Positions 43,724 through 53,162 of a stretch of 64,000 nt of DNA are shown piece after piece. Each line of letters opens with the position of its first letter. Position 1 is the stretch's first letter. The DNA lies in the NCBI GenBank assembly GCA_965140365.1, contig OZ223196.1; one strand, 5' to 3'. The position numbers and the translations under genes are program-made. Below the pieces are notes generated by a model. That model was not told where the DNA came from, did no database searches, and worked only from the letters and a program-made list of their open reading frames with translations. This stretch comes from Hydrogenovibrio sp965140365 (GTDB taxonomy: Bacteria > Pseudomonadota > Gammaproteobacteria > Thiomicrospirales > Thiomicrospiraceae).

Positions 43724-45130
43724 TTGACAACATCGCTTTGGCCACAAGTCTTAAAACAACTGGAAGCTGTTCTGAATGAACAGCAGATGCAAACCTGGAT
43801 CAGCCCTTTGGAAGCCATGGAAGACGCGCGACGCATTCGCCTGATTGCGCCGTCCGGCTTCATTTTGGACTGGGTAAACAAAAAACTTTTCGGCGAAATC
43901 AAACAAGCCGTGTACCTGGTCGCGCCGGTCAATCCGCCGGAAGTCACCCTGGAAGTGGGCGACTATGCTCTGGACAGCTTTGACGAGCCCGAGGTCAGTA
44001 CGGTGCCGCAAGCCTTGCGCGAGGCACCGGAAGCCCAACCACAGGATGACTTGGAACCGGCCGCACAACAAAAAACCAACAGCGGTTCCAGCAACTCAAA
44101 AAAGTCCATCAAACACAACCTCAACACCAATTTCACCTTCGAAACCTTTGTGGAAGGTAAAGCCAACCAATTGGCCGCCGCCGCCGCACGCCAAGTGGCC
44201 GACAATCCGGGTGGCAGTTACAACCCTTTTTTCATTTACGGCGGCGTTGGCCTGGGTAAAACCCACTTAATGCACGCCATTGGTAATGAATTGATTCGCC
44301 GAAACCCGAACTCCCGTGTGGTGTACCTGCATTCGGAGCGCTTCGTCGCGGATATGGTCAATGCGCTGCGTCACAATAAAATCGACGAATTCAAACGTTT
44401 TTACCGTTCACTCGACGCCTTGCTGATCGATGACATCCAGTTCTTTGCCAAAAAAGAACAGTCGCAAGAAGAGTTCTTCCACACCTTTAACACCCTTTTG
44501 GAAGGTAATAAACAAGTCATCCTCACCAGTGACCGCTTTCCGAAAGAAGTGGACGGCCTGGAAGACCGCTTAAAATCGCGTTTTGGCTGGGGACTGACCA
44601 TCGCCGTCGAGCCGCCGGAGTTCGAAATGCGGGTCGCCATTTTGATGAAAAAAGCCGGTGAATTCGGCTTTTTGCTGCCGGACGAAGTGGCTTTCTTCAT
44701 CGCCAAACGTTTGCGCGGCAATGTCCGCGATTTGGAAGGCGCCTTGAAACGGGTCGGCGCCTTTGCGCAGTTCACCCAGCAAATGGTCACGGTCGATTTG
44801 GCGAAAGAAGCCTTGAAAGACCTGTTGGCACTGCAACAAAAAATGATCACGCTGGAAAACATCCAGAAAACCGTGGCCGATTATTACAAAATTCGCGTCG
44901 CCGATTTATTATCGAAGCGTCGCACCCGCAACATTGCCCGTCCTCGACAAGTCGCCATGGCCATTTCCAAAGAATTGACCAGCCACAGCCTGCCGGAAAT
45001 CGGCGACGCTTTTGGCGGACGTGACCACACCACTGTGTTGCATGCGGTGCGCAAAATCAACGAACTGAAAGAAACCGACCACCGTGTGGAAGAAGACTTC
45101 AACAGTCTGGTTCGAATTATTACGAATTAA
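43724..45130 (+). CDS. dnaA: Chromosomal replication initiator DnaA
   Basis: The 468-residue AAA+ protein opens the origin. Domain I starts SLWPQVLKQLEAVLNEQQM, a Ser/Gln/Asn-rich linker follows, Walker A GGVGLGKTHL is near residue 171, and domain IV ends with FGGRDHTTVLHAVRKI for box binding. The only usable start in frame is TTG at 43724, with a poor ribosome-binding site. A 22-codon ATG reading frame with a better site (GGAG) starts 13 bp earlier out of frame (43711-43779) and overlaps it, which may hold dnaA translation down. Confidence 0.97.
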   Translation: MTTSLWPQVLKQLEAVLNEQQMQTWISPLEAMEDARRIRLIAPSGFILDWVNKKLFGEIKQAVYLVAPVNPPEVTLEVGDYALDSFDEPEVSTVPQALREAPEAQPQDDLEPAAQQKTNSGSSNSKKSIKHNLNTNFTFETFVEGKANQLAAAAARQVADNPGGSYNPFFIYGGVGLGKTHLMHAIGNELIRRNPNSRVVYLHSERFVADMVNALRHNKIDEFKRFYRSLDALLIDDIQFFAKKEQSQEEFFHTFNTLLEGNKQVILTSDRFPKEVDGLEDRLKSRFGWGLTIAVEPPEFEMRVAILMKKAGEFGFLLPDEVAFFIAKRLRGNVRDLEGALKRVGAFAQFTQQMVTVDLAKEALKDLLALQQKMITLENIQKTVADYYKIRVADLLSKRRTRNIARPRQVAMAISKELTSHSLPEIGDAFGGRDHTTVLHAVRKINELKETDHRVEEDFNSLVRIITN

Positions 45131-45139
45131 CCCCTTGTT

Positions 45140-45163
45140 CGAAAGCCTGAACGCTTTCGTTTA
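45140..45163 (+). terminator. Weak hairpin after dnaA
   Basis: A 7-bp stem, CGAAAGC / GCTTTCG, with a 6-nt loop is followed by TTT. It begins 10 bp after the dnaA stop codon; dnaN starts 120 bp further on. Confidence 0.5.
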
Positions 45164-45283
45164 AAACCCACACAAAACATTGGTAAAAATATTTAAAATT
45201 TTTCTTGGGTTTCTATACATAAATGTCGGAAATATTGGCATAATTAGACCCAACGTCAAACTTCATATTGCAAAGGTATTGAG

Positions 45284-46390
45284 ATGAAAATCAGTCTTTC
45301 CCGCGAGAATCTTTTAAAAGTTCTTCAAACGGTCGGCGGCGTAGTCGAAAAACGTCAAACGATGCCGATTCTGGCCAATATCCTGTTTCAGGTCAGCCAG
45401 AATTCCTTGACCGTCACCGCGTCGGATTTGGAAATCGAAACCCGTGCCACGACCGAGTTGGAAAGCAGCGATGGCGATTTCAGCGTCACCTTGCCGGCCG
45501 TGAAACTCATCAGCATCGTGCGCTCACTGCCGGACGGGCTGACCATCTTGCTGGAGTTTGAAGAAATGCGTTGCCAATTATCGGCCGGTCGTTCCCGCTT
45601 CAAGCTTTCCACCTTGCCGGCAGACGATTTCCCGACCATCGATTTGACGCAAACCGAATTGTCCTTCTCCATGGCGCAGAACCAATTGAAGCAACTGATT
45701 CACAATACCGCTTTCGCCATGGCCAGCCAGGACGTCCGTTTCTACCTGAACGGGATGCTGTTTGACATCAGCAACCAGACTTTACGCGTGGTGGCCACCG
45801 ACGGCCACCGTTTATCGACTTGCTCAACCTTGTTGGAAACGGAAGGGCTGACCGCCACCCAAGCGATTCTGCCACGTAAAGGCGTGCTGGAATTGCAAAA
45901 ACTGATTGACGACGACGACAGCCTGATTGCCTTCGCTCTGGCGAAAAACTACCTGACGGTGCAATTCGAAGAAACGGTGTTCACCTGTAAACTGGTGGAC
46001 GGCCGCTTCCCGGACTTCAAGCGCGTCTTACCGCAGCACAACGACCAACTGGTGCAAACCGACCGTGAGTTGCTGCGCAGCCTGTTACAACGCGCCGCCA
46101 TCCTGTCGAACGACAAATTCAAAGGCATCCGCTTGGCGCTGACCCAGAACCTGTTGGCGGTACACGCGCAAAACTCGGATCAGGACGAATCGCACGAAGA
46201 CATGGCGATTGATTACAACGGCACAGAAATGGAAATCGGCTTCAACGTCAACTACCTATTGGACGTACTGAACTCCATGCACGAAGAAGCCGTCACCCTG
46301 TACATGAAAGACGCCAACAGCAGCTGCATGGTCGATACCCAAAACGAAACCTGCCACTGCCAGCACGTCATCATGCCAATGCGTCTCTAG
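45284..46390 (+). CDS. dnaN: DNA polymerase III beta sliding clamp
   Basis: The 368-residue length and three-domain layout match the beta clamp. It begins MKISLSRENLLKVLQTVGGV and ends with QHVIMPMRL, the conserved C-terminal strand of the hydrophobic binding pocket. It holds the polymerase on DNA. It stands between dnaA and recF in the standard order; the spacing of 153 bp from dnaA leaves room for its own promoter. Confidence 0.97.
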   Translation: MKISLSRENLLKVLQTVGGVVEKRQTMPILANILFQVSQNSLTVTASDLEIETRATTELESSDGDFSVTLPAVKLISIVRSLPDGLTILLEFEEMRCQLSAGRSRFKLSTLPADDFPTIDLTQTELSFSMAQNQLKQLIHNTAFAMASQDVRFYLNGMLFDISNQTLRVVATDGHRLSTCSTLLETEGLTATQAILPRKGVLELQKLIDDDDSLIAFALAKNYLTVQFEETVFTCKLVDGRFPDFKRVLPQHNDQLVQTDRELLRSLLQRAAILSNDKFKGIRLALTQNLLAVHAQNSDQDESHEDMAIDYNGTEMEIGFNVNYLLDVLNSMHEEAVTLYMKDANSSCMVDTQNETCHCQHVIMPMRL

Positions 46391-46475
46391 TCGCGTTCCA
46401 ACCGGCGCACACCCAAGCGCCGGGCTATTTTCCCGTCCTGTCCGTTCCCAATTCCCTTTTTCACGAGTGTGAATC

Positions 46476-47570
46476 GTGTCGAAAATTCAGCAATTACAAC
46501 TTCGCCATTTCCGCAATATCGACCAGGCCTGCCTGTCGTTCGGTGACGGCTTAAATGTGATTGTCGGCGACAACGCCGCCGGAAAAACCGCCTTAATCGA
46601 AGCCATCTGGGTGTTGGCCTCGGGGCGCTCTTTCCGCACCGCCAAACCCGAACACCTCATCCAACGTGACCAAACGGAAACCGTGCTGTTTTGCGAAGTT
46701 TCCGACGGCGAACACCCCCATAAAATCGGTCTGTCCCGTTCCCTCGACAAAGTGACCTTGAAAGTGGATGGCGAAACACTGCGCAACCAAGCGGAAATGG
46801 CCGCCAAACTGCCCGTGCAATTGCTCACCCCCGAAAGCCACCGCCTTTTGGAAGAGGGCCCGAAAGCCCGACGCCAATTCATGGATTGGGGCTGCTTTCA
46901 CCATGACGCTGATTTCATCCACCTTTGGCGCACCTATCGGCGCACCTTGAAACAGCGCAACCATGCCCTGAAGCGGAAACTGCCCGCCAACCAGGCGCGT
47001 CTGTGGGATCAACAACTGATTGACACCGCCGAGCGAATCGACCGAATCCGCGCCGCCTACATCTCCGACCTGACGCCTTATCTGGTGGAATTCTGTCAGG
47101 CGCTGATGCCGGAAGTCCGTGCCCAACCGGCCTGCCATTATCAACCCGGCTGGCCGAAAAGTGCCGACAGCTATGCCCAATTGCTGGACGAACACTATCC
47201 GAAAGACGCCATGCAGGGCCACACCCAATACGGCAGCCATCGCGCCGACATCAAATTCCGCTTTGATGGCCAGGATGCCATGATGACTTTATCCCGCGGC
47301 CAACAAAAACTGTTTGTCTGCGCTCTGTTGTTGGCCCAAGCCAGTCTCTATGAAAAGCACAGCGGCAAACCGGTCATTATGCTCATTGACGACCTGCCAG
47401 CCGAGCTCGACGCCAAGCACCGTGAAACCCTGTTGAAGCTGCTGGATTTATTGCATATCCAGCACATTCTGACCAGCACCGCCGACGACCTGATTCCGAT
47501 TCTAAACCCGGAAAACGCTCGCCGATGGCAGATTGAAAACGGTCGGCTCCTTGACCGGCCAAATACCTAA
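46476..47570 (+). CDS. recF: DNA replication and repair ATPase RecF
   Basis: The 364-residue SMC-like ATPase loads RecA at gaps together with RecO and RecR. Walker A is GDNAAGKTALIE near residue 30, the signature LSRGQQKL is in the last third and LIDDLPAELD forms Walker B. It starts at a GTG with GAG weakly placed upstream. A 9/10 copy of the decamer lies within its first codons, and an exact copy lies 6 bp after its stop. gyrB, often next, is 11 kb away here. Confidence 0.96.
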   Translation: MSKIQQLQLRHFRNIDQACLSFGDGLNVIVGDNAAGKTALIEAIWVLASGRSFRTAKPEHLIQRDQTETVLFCEVSDGEHPHKIGLSRSLDKVTLKVDGETLRNQAEMAAKLPVQLLTPESHRLLEEGPKARRQFMDWGCFHHDADFIHLWRTYRRTLKQRNHALKRKLPANQARLWDQQLIDTAERIDRIRAAYISDLTPYLVEFCQALMPEVRAQPACHYQPGWPKSADSYAQLLDEHYPKDAMQGHTQYGSHRADIKFRFDGQDAMMTLSRGQQKLFVCALLLAQASLYEKHSGKPVIMLIDDLPAELDAKHRETLLKLLDLLHIQHILTSTADDLIPILNPENARRWQIENGRLLDRPNT

Positions 47571-47709
47571 ACGCACCAGGCCTGGCGCTTTTCATCCCTC
47601 AATAATGCCCCATACATCATTCGCCATCTCCGGCTAAAAAGCTTTAGAATAGTAAACACTTGTTAATGGCGCGACGCCAACATTCTCTGAGAAGATCGTA
47701 ACCGACACT

Positions 47710-48384
47710 ATGGACAAACTACTGCTTGTTGAAGACGAAGCCCTTTTGGTTGACCGCCTCAAAACCAATCTAACCCAGGCCGGTTACATTGTGGATGCGG
47801 CTCTGGATGGAGACGAAGCGACCTACTTACTGAATGAATACAATTACGATCTCATCATTCTCGACCTCGGGTTACCCAAAAAACCCGGTTTAGCGGTTCT
47901 CGAAGGACTGCGCCAAGCTCAAAACCCGACGCCGGTATTGATTCTGACCGCTCGCAATACCTGGCAAGAACGCGTGGAAGGCTTGAAAAAAGGGGCCGAC
48001 GATTATCTCGGCAAACCTTTCCATTTCGAAGAATTGCTGGCACGCATCGAAGTGCTACTGAAACGCCCGGCGCAAACACGCGACGATAAGCTCAAGGTCA
48101 ACGGCTTTGAATTGGACTTAAACCGGCGTGAACTAAAAAGCGAGCAGGGTACTTTCGCCCTGACCAAAACGGAGTTTGCTTTGCTGAAAACTTTTTTCAA
48201 TCAACCTTACCGGGTGTTTTCCAAAGACCAGCTAATGCAACGCCTCGGCGACCACACCCACGAACGCGAAAGCAATGTCATCGAAGTCTACATCCGCAAA
48301 CTGCGCCAATACCTCGGCAAAGAAGCCATTGAAACCCTACGCGGCCAAGGCTACCGTTTCGTCGGCCAGGGAGACGCGACGTGA
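47710..48384 (+). CDS. OmpR/PhoP-type response regulator
   Basis: The 224-residue protein has a receiver domain (phospho-acceptor Asp in LIILDLGLPKKPGL, near residue 51; conserved Lys in GADDYLGKPF) and a winged-helix DNA-binding domain from about 125, ending with RGQGYRFV. Its stop overlaps the kinase start by 4 bp. The pair resembles PhoP/PhoQ or QseB/QseC types. The metal efflux operon 2.4 kb downstream could be a target, but no site was identified. Confidence 0.92.
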   Translation: MDKLLLVEDEALLVDRLKTNLTQAGYIVDAALDGDEATYLLNEYNYDLIILDLGLPKKPGLAVLEGLRQAQNPTPVLILTARNTWQERVEGLKKGADDYLGKPFHFEELLARIEVLLKRPAQTRDDKLKVNGFELDLNRRELKSEQGTFALTKTEFALLKTFFNQPYRVFSKDQLMQRLGDHTHERESNVIEVYIRKLRQYLGKEAIETLRGQGYRFVGQGDAT

Positions 48385-49700
48385 AATCCATCGAAAAACA
48401 ACTCAACCTGTCGCTGGCCGCCAGCATCCTGCTGATTTTCCTGATTTTCTGGTGGTTGTCGGTGTTCACCATTCACCACTTGACCGAAGACTACATCCTG
48501 ACGCGCCTGGAACATGATACCTTGTCGATTGAAAAACACCTCAATCGCACCGGTCAGGGCAAACAACTACCGCAAGTCGATTACGATGCCATCAACCCAA
48601 TTTACGCCCAGCCAGATTCCGGTCATTATTTCGTCATTCAATTCGGCGACCGGTTTGTGAAGTCACGTTCTTTAAGCGATTATCCGTTGTATCTCAAAAA
48701 AAGTTCACACCTTATCAGCCATTATGAGACCAAAGGACCGGCGGAAACCACCATTCTGGTCCGGCGCTTTGTCGGCCATTACCAAGGTCAACCGATGACC
48801 CTCTACGTCGCCGAAGACCACAGCCCCATCCAGCGCACCTTAAAAGTCTTCGATATTATGGTAGGCCTGTTTGCTTTGATGACACTTACTTTGTTGTATT
48901 TGAGCCAACGGCACTTGCTGCGCAAAGGTTTTAAACGTCTGGAACCGATTCAAGTCGCCCTGGCCAATCTACAGAAAGGCGAAGCCACGCAATTGGATCC
49001 GGCCGATTACCCATCGGAAGTCAGCGACCTGATTAGTAGCCTGAATCAGGCCATTCTCAGCGCCAGCGCGCAACTGCAAAAATCCCGCCAATCCAACGCC
49101 AATCTGGCGCACAGCTTAAAAACACCGCTGAACCTTATCTACCAATTGTTGGAAGACCCGGCGCTGGCAGAGCACACCGAATTGAAAGCCACCTTAAAAG
49201 ATCAGGCCCAAAAAATCCACGCCCGGATCGAAAGCGAACTGCAAAAAGCCCGCCTCGCCTCAGGCACGCTCTCGGTTCAACCCTTTTCCCTGACCGAACA
49301 TCTGCCAGACCTGGTCGATTCTTTACAACAGCTTTACCCTCATATGCACTTTAACCTCACCGAAACCAACCGGCCTGGCGCGTTACTGCCCATGGAGAAG
49401 GAAGATGGATTCGAGTTATTAGGCAATCTGCTCGACAACGCCGCCAAATTCGGGCGACGGCACGTTTATATCGAGATTCAAACTCTGGCACAACCGACCA
49501 TTATCATCGAAGACGACGGCCCCGGAGTGCCATCAGACCAGCTCGAAGCCATCCAAACCCGCGGGCACCGGCTGGACGAATCGGTCGATGGGCACGGCAT
49601 CGGTTTATCCATCGTCAAACAGGTCGCCGATGCGTACGGAATAACCATGCAATTCGACACGTCCAAACACGGCGGCTTAAAAGTCACCCTGCGCTTTTAA
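48381..49700 (+). CDS. Sensor histidine kinase, PhoQ-like
   Basis: The 439-residue inner-membrane kinase has helix 1 near residues 13-34, a periplasmic domain of about 120 residues, helix 2 near 160-180, and an H-box LAHSLKTPLNLI with His near 243. The ATPase domain has NLLDNAAKF, EDDGPGVP and GHGIGLSIVKQV. The H-box with Ser after His is like PhoQ. The signal is unknown. Confidence 0.9.
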   Translation: MKSIEKQLNLSLAASILLIFLIFWWLSVFTIHHLTEDYILTRLEHDTLSIEKHLNRTGQGKQLPQVDYDAINPIYAQPDSGHYFVIQFGDRFVKSRSLSDYPLYLKKSSHLISHYETKGPAETTILVRRFVGHYQGQPMTLYVAEDHSPIQRTLKVFDIMVGLFALMTLTLLYLSQRHLLRKGFKRLEPIQVALANLQKGEATQLDPADYPSEVSDLISSLNQAILSASAQLQKSRQSNANLAHSLKTPLNLIYQLLEDPALAEHTELKATLKDQAQKIHARIESELQKARLASGTLSVQPFSLTEHLPDLVDSLQQLYPHMHFNLTETNRPGALLPMEKEDGFELLGNLLDNAAKFGRRHVYIEIQTLAQPTIIIEDDGPGVPSDQLEAIQTRGHRLDESVDGHGIGLSIVKQVADAYGITMQFDTSKHGGLKVTLRF

Positions 49701-49787
49701 AGTCGCTTCTAAGAAGTGGACGCCAATTTTGCTTTGTCAAACAATCGTCTTCGGCTATGATGATTTCAGGCGTTGAGGAGAAGCGAC

Positions 49788-50666
49788 ATGAAAATCGAAA
49801 TGAAGCTCGGGATGGATCAGGCCACCCAACTCATCCAACAAATTAAAGTGGAAACAGTTCCGCCGGAAATTTATCAGCTCGAAGCGCTGATGGAAGCCGA
49901 ACAGCCTAATGCCAACGACATTGCTCATTTAATTTCCAAACACCCGGAACTGCTCGGCGATTTTCTCAGTCTCACCAATAAAGTACTGAAACGGCCCCAG
50001 GAAGACCTCATTCTGGAACCTCTGGCGGCGGTGAATCTATTGGGCTTACAGGAAATCCAACACCTGTTTCTCAGCGCCTACCTCAAAAAACAACTGCCCA
50101 CCTGCGACCAAGACCGCAAAATCATTCTCCACAGCATGCGTTCCGGCCTGGCTGCCGCCGAACTGTCCTATTGGGTAAATGAGATTGAGCGCACTGAAGC
50201 CTATTTGATTGCCTTTATGCAAGACATCGGTGCCATCTTCATCATGCGGCACGATTTCGATCATTATACCCAAACCTACCTGAACGCCCAGCTCAACCAA
50301 CCGTTCACCGGTTATCAAGCGGAGTTCGACCATTATCAGACGGCGCATACCTTTGTCGGCAGTGTGATTGCCCGGCGTTGGCATCTCAGCGATTTGCTGA
50401 GTAAATCCTTGCTGCTTCACCACCAGAATGAACTGGAAAGCGTGCAAGCCTATGCACCGAAAGTCGCCAAAATGGTCGCCATCATTCAGGTCGCCAACTA
50501 CCTGGTATTCAAAACTTTTTCCGACCATTACATGACCGAGGAACTGCAACAGAGTTTCGAACACGCCCGCACCTTTCTGGAGTTACCGGACAACGCCATC
50601 GATGCCGCCGAAGCCGCTTTGAAAAAATGGGGCGACGACGATCACCTGCATTTTTCCAGTCATTAA
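49788..50666 (+). CDS. HDOD domain protein
   Basis: The 292-residue protein starts at 49788, decided by GAGGAG upstream. The HDOD region spans about residues 15-215 (PPEIYQLEALMEAE, HPELLGDFLSLTNK, LLGLQEIQHLFLS, FMQDIGAIFIMRH). HDOD domains are HD-related but usually lack the metal-binding catalytic set, and serve signalling roles in motility, c-di-GMP or stress responses. It is a single gene between the two-component system and the efflux operon. A CCAGGCCTGG copy follows its stop by 28 bp. Confidence 0.85.
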   Translation: MKIEMKLGMDQATQLIQQIKVETVPPEIYQLEALMEAEQPNANDIAHLISKHPELLGDFLSLTNKVLKRPQEDLILEPLAAVNLLGLQEIQHLFLSAYLKKQLPTCDQDRKIILHSMRSGLAAAELSYWVNEIERTEAYLIAFMQDIGAIFIMRHDFDHYTQTYLNAQLNQPFTGYQAEFDHYQTAHTFVGSVIARRWHLSDLLSKSLLLHHQNELESVQAYAPKVAKMVAIIQVANYLVFKTFSDHYMTEELQQSFEHARTFLELPDNAIDAAEAALKKWGDDDHLHFSSH

Positions 50667-50829
50667 GTAACCTCTGATTGAATCGACAAAATCACCAGGC
50701 CTGGCGATTATCGTGATTGAGCTCTTCTTAACCGGGCCTTTGGCTTTTTTTTAACTTTTTTCGTTTTTTCAGCTTCAATTCAGTTTCCTTTTCTAAGATA
50801 GCCACCTTCAATCAACCATAGGGTGAATT

Positions 50830-52023
50830 ATGAAAGCGTTTTGGTTACTGGTGGGGCTGAGTGCCTACTCCTCTCTTGGCTGGGCGGTGACGTATGGCGA
50901 ATTGCTGCCCAATGTCATGGCCAAATTACCGGAAACACAGCAATTAAACGACTATCAGGCGTTGTCGAAAGCCAACCGTCAGGCCGCGGACAGCTGGATT
51001 CCCGGTGAAGTTGAACTGAACCTCAAACACGAAAACGACGGTTTAACCGGCGATAAAGGCTTCCGATCCTGGGAGGGTGGCGCCACCTTCCCGATTTGGT
51101 GGCCGGGCCAATCCAGTCACCAGTCCGCCATCGGCGACGGTTACCAACAACAAACCCAAACCGGCCAAACCCAACTGGCATTAATGGCTTCCAAACAATT
51201 ACGCCAAGTGGTATGGCAAGCCAAAAAAGCGGCCATGCGCCTTAAATTCGGCCATAAAAACCTGCGACAAACCCAAGCCCTGGTGAGTTTTGTCAAACAA
51301 AAAGTCGACGCCGGCGAAAGCCCGAAGTTCGACCTACTGCTGGCGCAAAAATCGCTTTATGATGTTGAAAAACGCCTGACGCAACTGCAAGCGGACTATG
51401 ATGTCGCCCTGCAACATTACCAATATTGGACGCAACAAACCGAACTGCCATCGCCCTTGGCCGAAACCTTAGTTGCGTCGGCACCGGCCTTGGAAAATCA
51501 CCCGGATGTGCAATGGCTAAACGCTCGTCAAAAAACCGAAAAAGCACGCTTGGACCTGGCCGAGGCCAGCCGCCACAGCAACCCGAATCTGTATTTGGCG
51601 GCGAAAAACGAGCGCGACGACCAAACATCCGATAACAGCATCCTCATCGCCGAAATTCGAATCCCGATCGGCAGCAACCCCATGGCTCCGACACGCATCG
51701 CTGAACAACGTCAGCAGCTTTCACAAAGCCAAATGGCGCTGGCTCGCATGAAGCAGCAGTTGAAAATGACCCAGTTCCAGGCGCGCCAAAAACTGCAAGC
51801 CGCGCAAAAAAGTGAACAATTGGCCGCCGAACAAAATACGTTGGCGGAAGAAGCCATGCGTTTGGCGCAAATGGCTTACCAGGAAGGGGAAACGTCCATC
51901 CAAAACCTTTTACAAATGAAACAACAGTATTTTGACGACAAACTGAATTTTAAACTGGCCCGGCTGAATCGCCTGGAAGCCATCGCTAACCTGAATCAAG
52001 CCTTGGGAGTTCGCCTGAAATGA
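50830..52023 (+). CDS. TolC-family outer membrane efflux protein
   Basis: The 397-residue precursor has a signal peptide (MKAFWLLVGLSAYSSLGWA) and the long helical repeats of outer membrane factors (for example KSEQLAAEQNTLAEEAMRLA and YQEGETSIQNLLQMKQQY). It is the outer channel of the four-gene efflux operon: its stop overlaps the adaptor start by 4 bp. Length is slightly short for the family, consistent with CzcC/CusC-like members. Confidence 0.88.
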   Translation: MKAFWLLVGLSAYSSLGWAVTYGELLPNVMAKLPETQQLNDYQALSKANRQAADSWIPGEVELNLKHENDGLTGDKGFRSWEGGATFPIWWPGQSSHQSAIGDGYQQQTQTGQTQLALMASKQLRQVVWQAKKAAMRLKFGHKNLRQTQALVSFVKQKVDAGESPKFDLLLAQKSLYDVEKRLTQLQADYDVALQHYQYWTQQTELPSPLAETLVASAPALENHPDVQWLNARQKTEKARLDLAEASRHSNPNLYLAAKNERDDQTSDNSILIAEIRIPIGSNPMAPTRIAEQRQQLSQSQMALARMKQQLKMTQFQARQKLQAAQKSEQLAAEQNTLAEEAMRLAQMAYQEGETSIQNLLQMKQQYFDDKLNFKLARLNRLEAIANLNQALGVRLK

Positions 52024-53162
52024 AGCCATCTATCCTGTCTTTGACATCCGCTTTTCGTACCTTGACCCTCGGAGCCGTTTCACTGGGCGCCGTTCTTTTC
52101 TGGCAACCCGCTTCAGCCACATCGCTGGACGTCAGCGCCGAAAAACAAGCTTCCTTGGGCATTCAAACCGCACCGCTCCAACAGATAAACACCTACCCGG
52201 GCGTGAGCTATCCGGGTGAAGCCATTATTCCGCCCAATCAAACATTTCTGGTGACCGCCCCTCTATCCGGCCTGGTGACCAAAATCATTCATATTCACGG
52301 CCCGATTACGACCGGAGACGTCATTGCCGAACTGCAAAGCCCGGAGTTGCTGAACGCCCAGAAGAACTATCTCAACACTCTCTCGGACCTGCAGGCCGCT
52401 CAATCGGAACTAAACCGGGCCCAAAAATTAATGAAGACGGGGGTGGTTTCGGCCAAAAAATACCAACAGGCAGAAGCCAACCTGAAAAAATTCCGCCAGA
52501 TTCAACGCCAGCAACGTCAAGATTTGGCGTTACTTGGCATGGCCCCAAGCGCCATCGACGCCTTGGAAAAAGGCCATAAACTGCAACCCGCTGTCGTGCA
52601 AATCACCGCACCGGTTGACGGGGAATTGTTCGATTTGCAAATTCGGGTCGGCCAACGCCTGACCACCAATCAACCGATTATCTCCATCGGCCAGATTGAA
52701 CCGATTGTGGTCGAATCGCGTGTGCCGATTCAAGCCGCCAGACTGCTTTCGTTCAAACAAAAAGCGCGCTTGGCCTCTCCGGATTTGATTGGCGAAATCG
52801 AATACATTCCCAATTTCAGCGACCCGATGACACAAACCATGAATGTCCACATCGAGTTCGCCAATAACGAACATCAATTGCGCCCCGGTCAGTTAGTGAC
52901 GTTGAGCTTTCTGTTTGAGGCCGAGCCGAATACGCCGCTGTACGTCATTCCGCGCGGGGCCATCAGCCGTTACGACAACCAAGATGTGGTTTACCTACGC
53001 CAAGGCACCCGCATTCAGGTACAGCCAATTGAGGTGAAAAACATCACCGGCAACCTGCTGTATTTCACCACGGCCGAGCCGTTACCCACCAATACCGAAA
53101 TATTGGTTGAAAGCACCGCGGCCGTCAAAGGGCTTCTGGAAACGGCCGAAGGAGGCGAATAA
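52020..53162 (+). CDS. RND efflux periplasmic adaptor (CusB/CzcB-like)
   Basis: The 380-residue membrane fusion protein has a signal region, a lipoyl-like half (PLSGLVTKIIHIHGPITTGDVIAELQ), a coiled-coil hairpin (about 110-170) and a beta-barrel domain. It bridges the RND pump and the outer channel. No Cys- or Met-rich metal-binding N-terminus is seen after the signal peptide, so the metal cannot be deduced. The RND gene starts directly after its stop. Confidence 0.88.
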   Translation: MKPSILSLTSAFRTLTLGAVSLGAVLFWQPASATSLDVSAEKQASLGIQTAPLQQINTYPGVSYPGEAIIPPNQTFLVTAPLSGLVTKIIHIHGPITTGDVIAELQSPELLNAQKNYLNTLSDLQAAQSELNRAQKLMKTGVVSAKKYQQAEANLKKFRQIQRQQRQDLALLGMAPSAIDALEKGHKLQPAVVQITAPVDGELFDLQIRVGQRLTTNQPIISIGQIEPIVVESRVPIQAARLLSFKQKARLASPDLIGEIEYIPNFSDPMTQTMNVHIEFANNEHQLRPGQLVTLSFLFEAEPNTPLYVIPRGAISRYDNQDVVYLRQGTRIQVQPIEVKNITGNLLYFTTAEPLPTNTEILVESTAAVKGLLETAEGGE

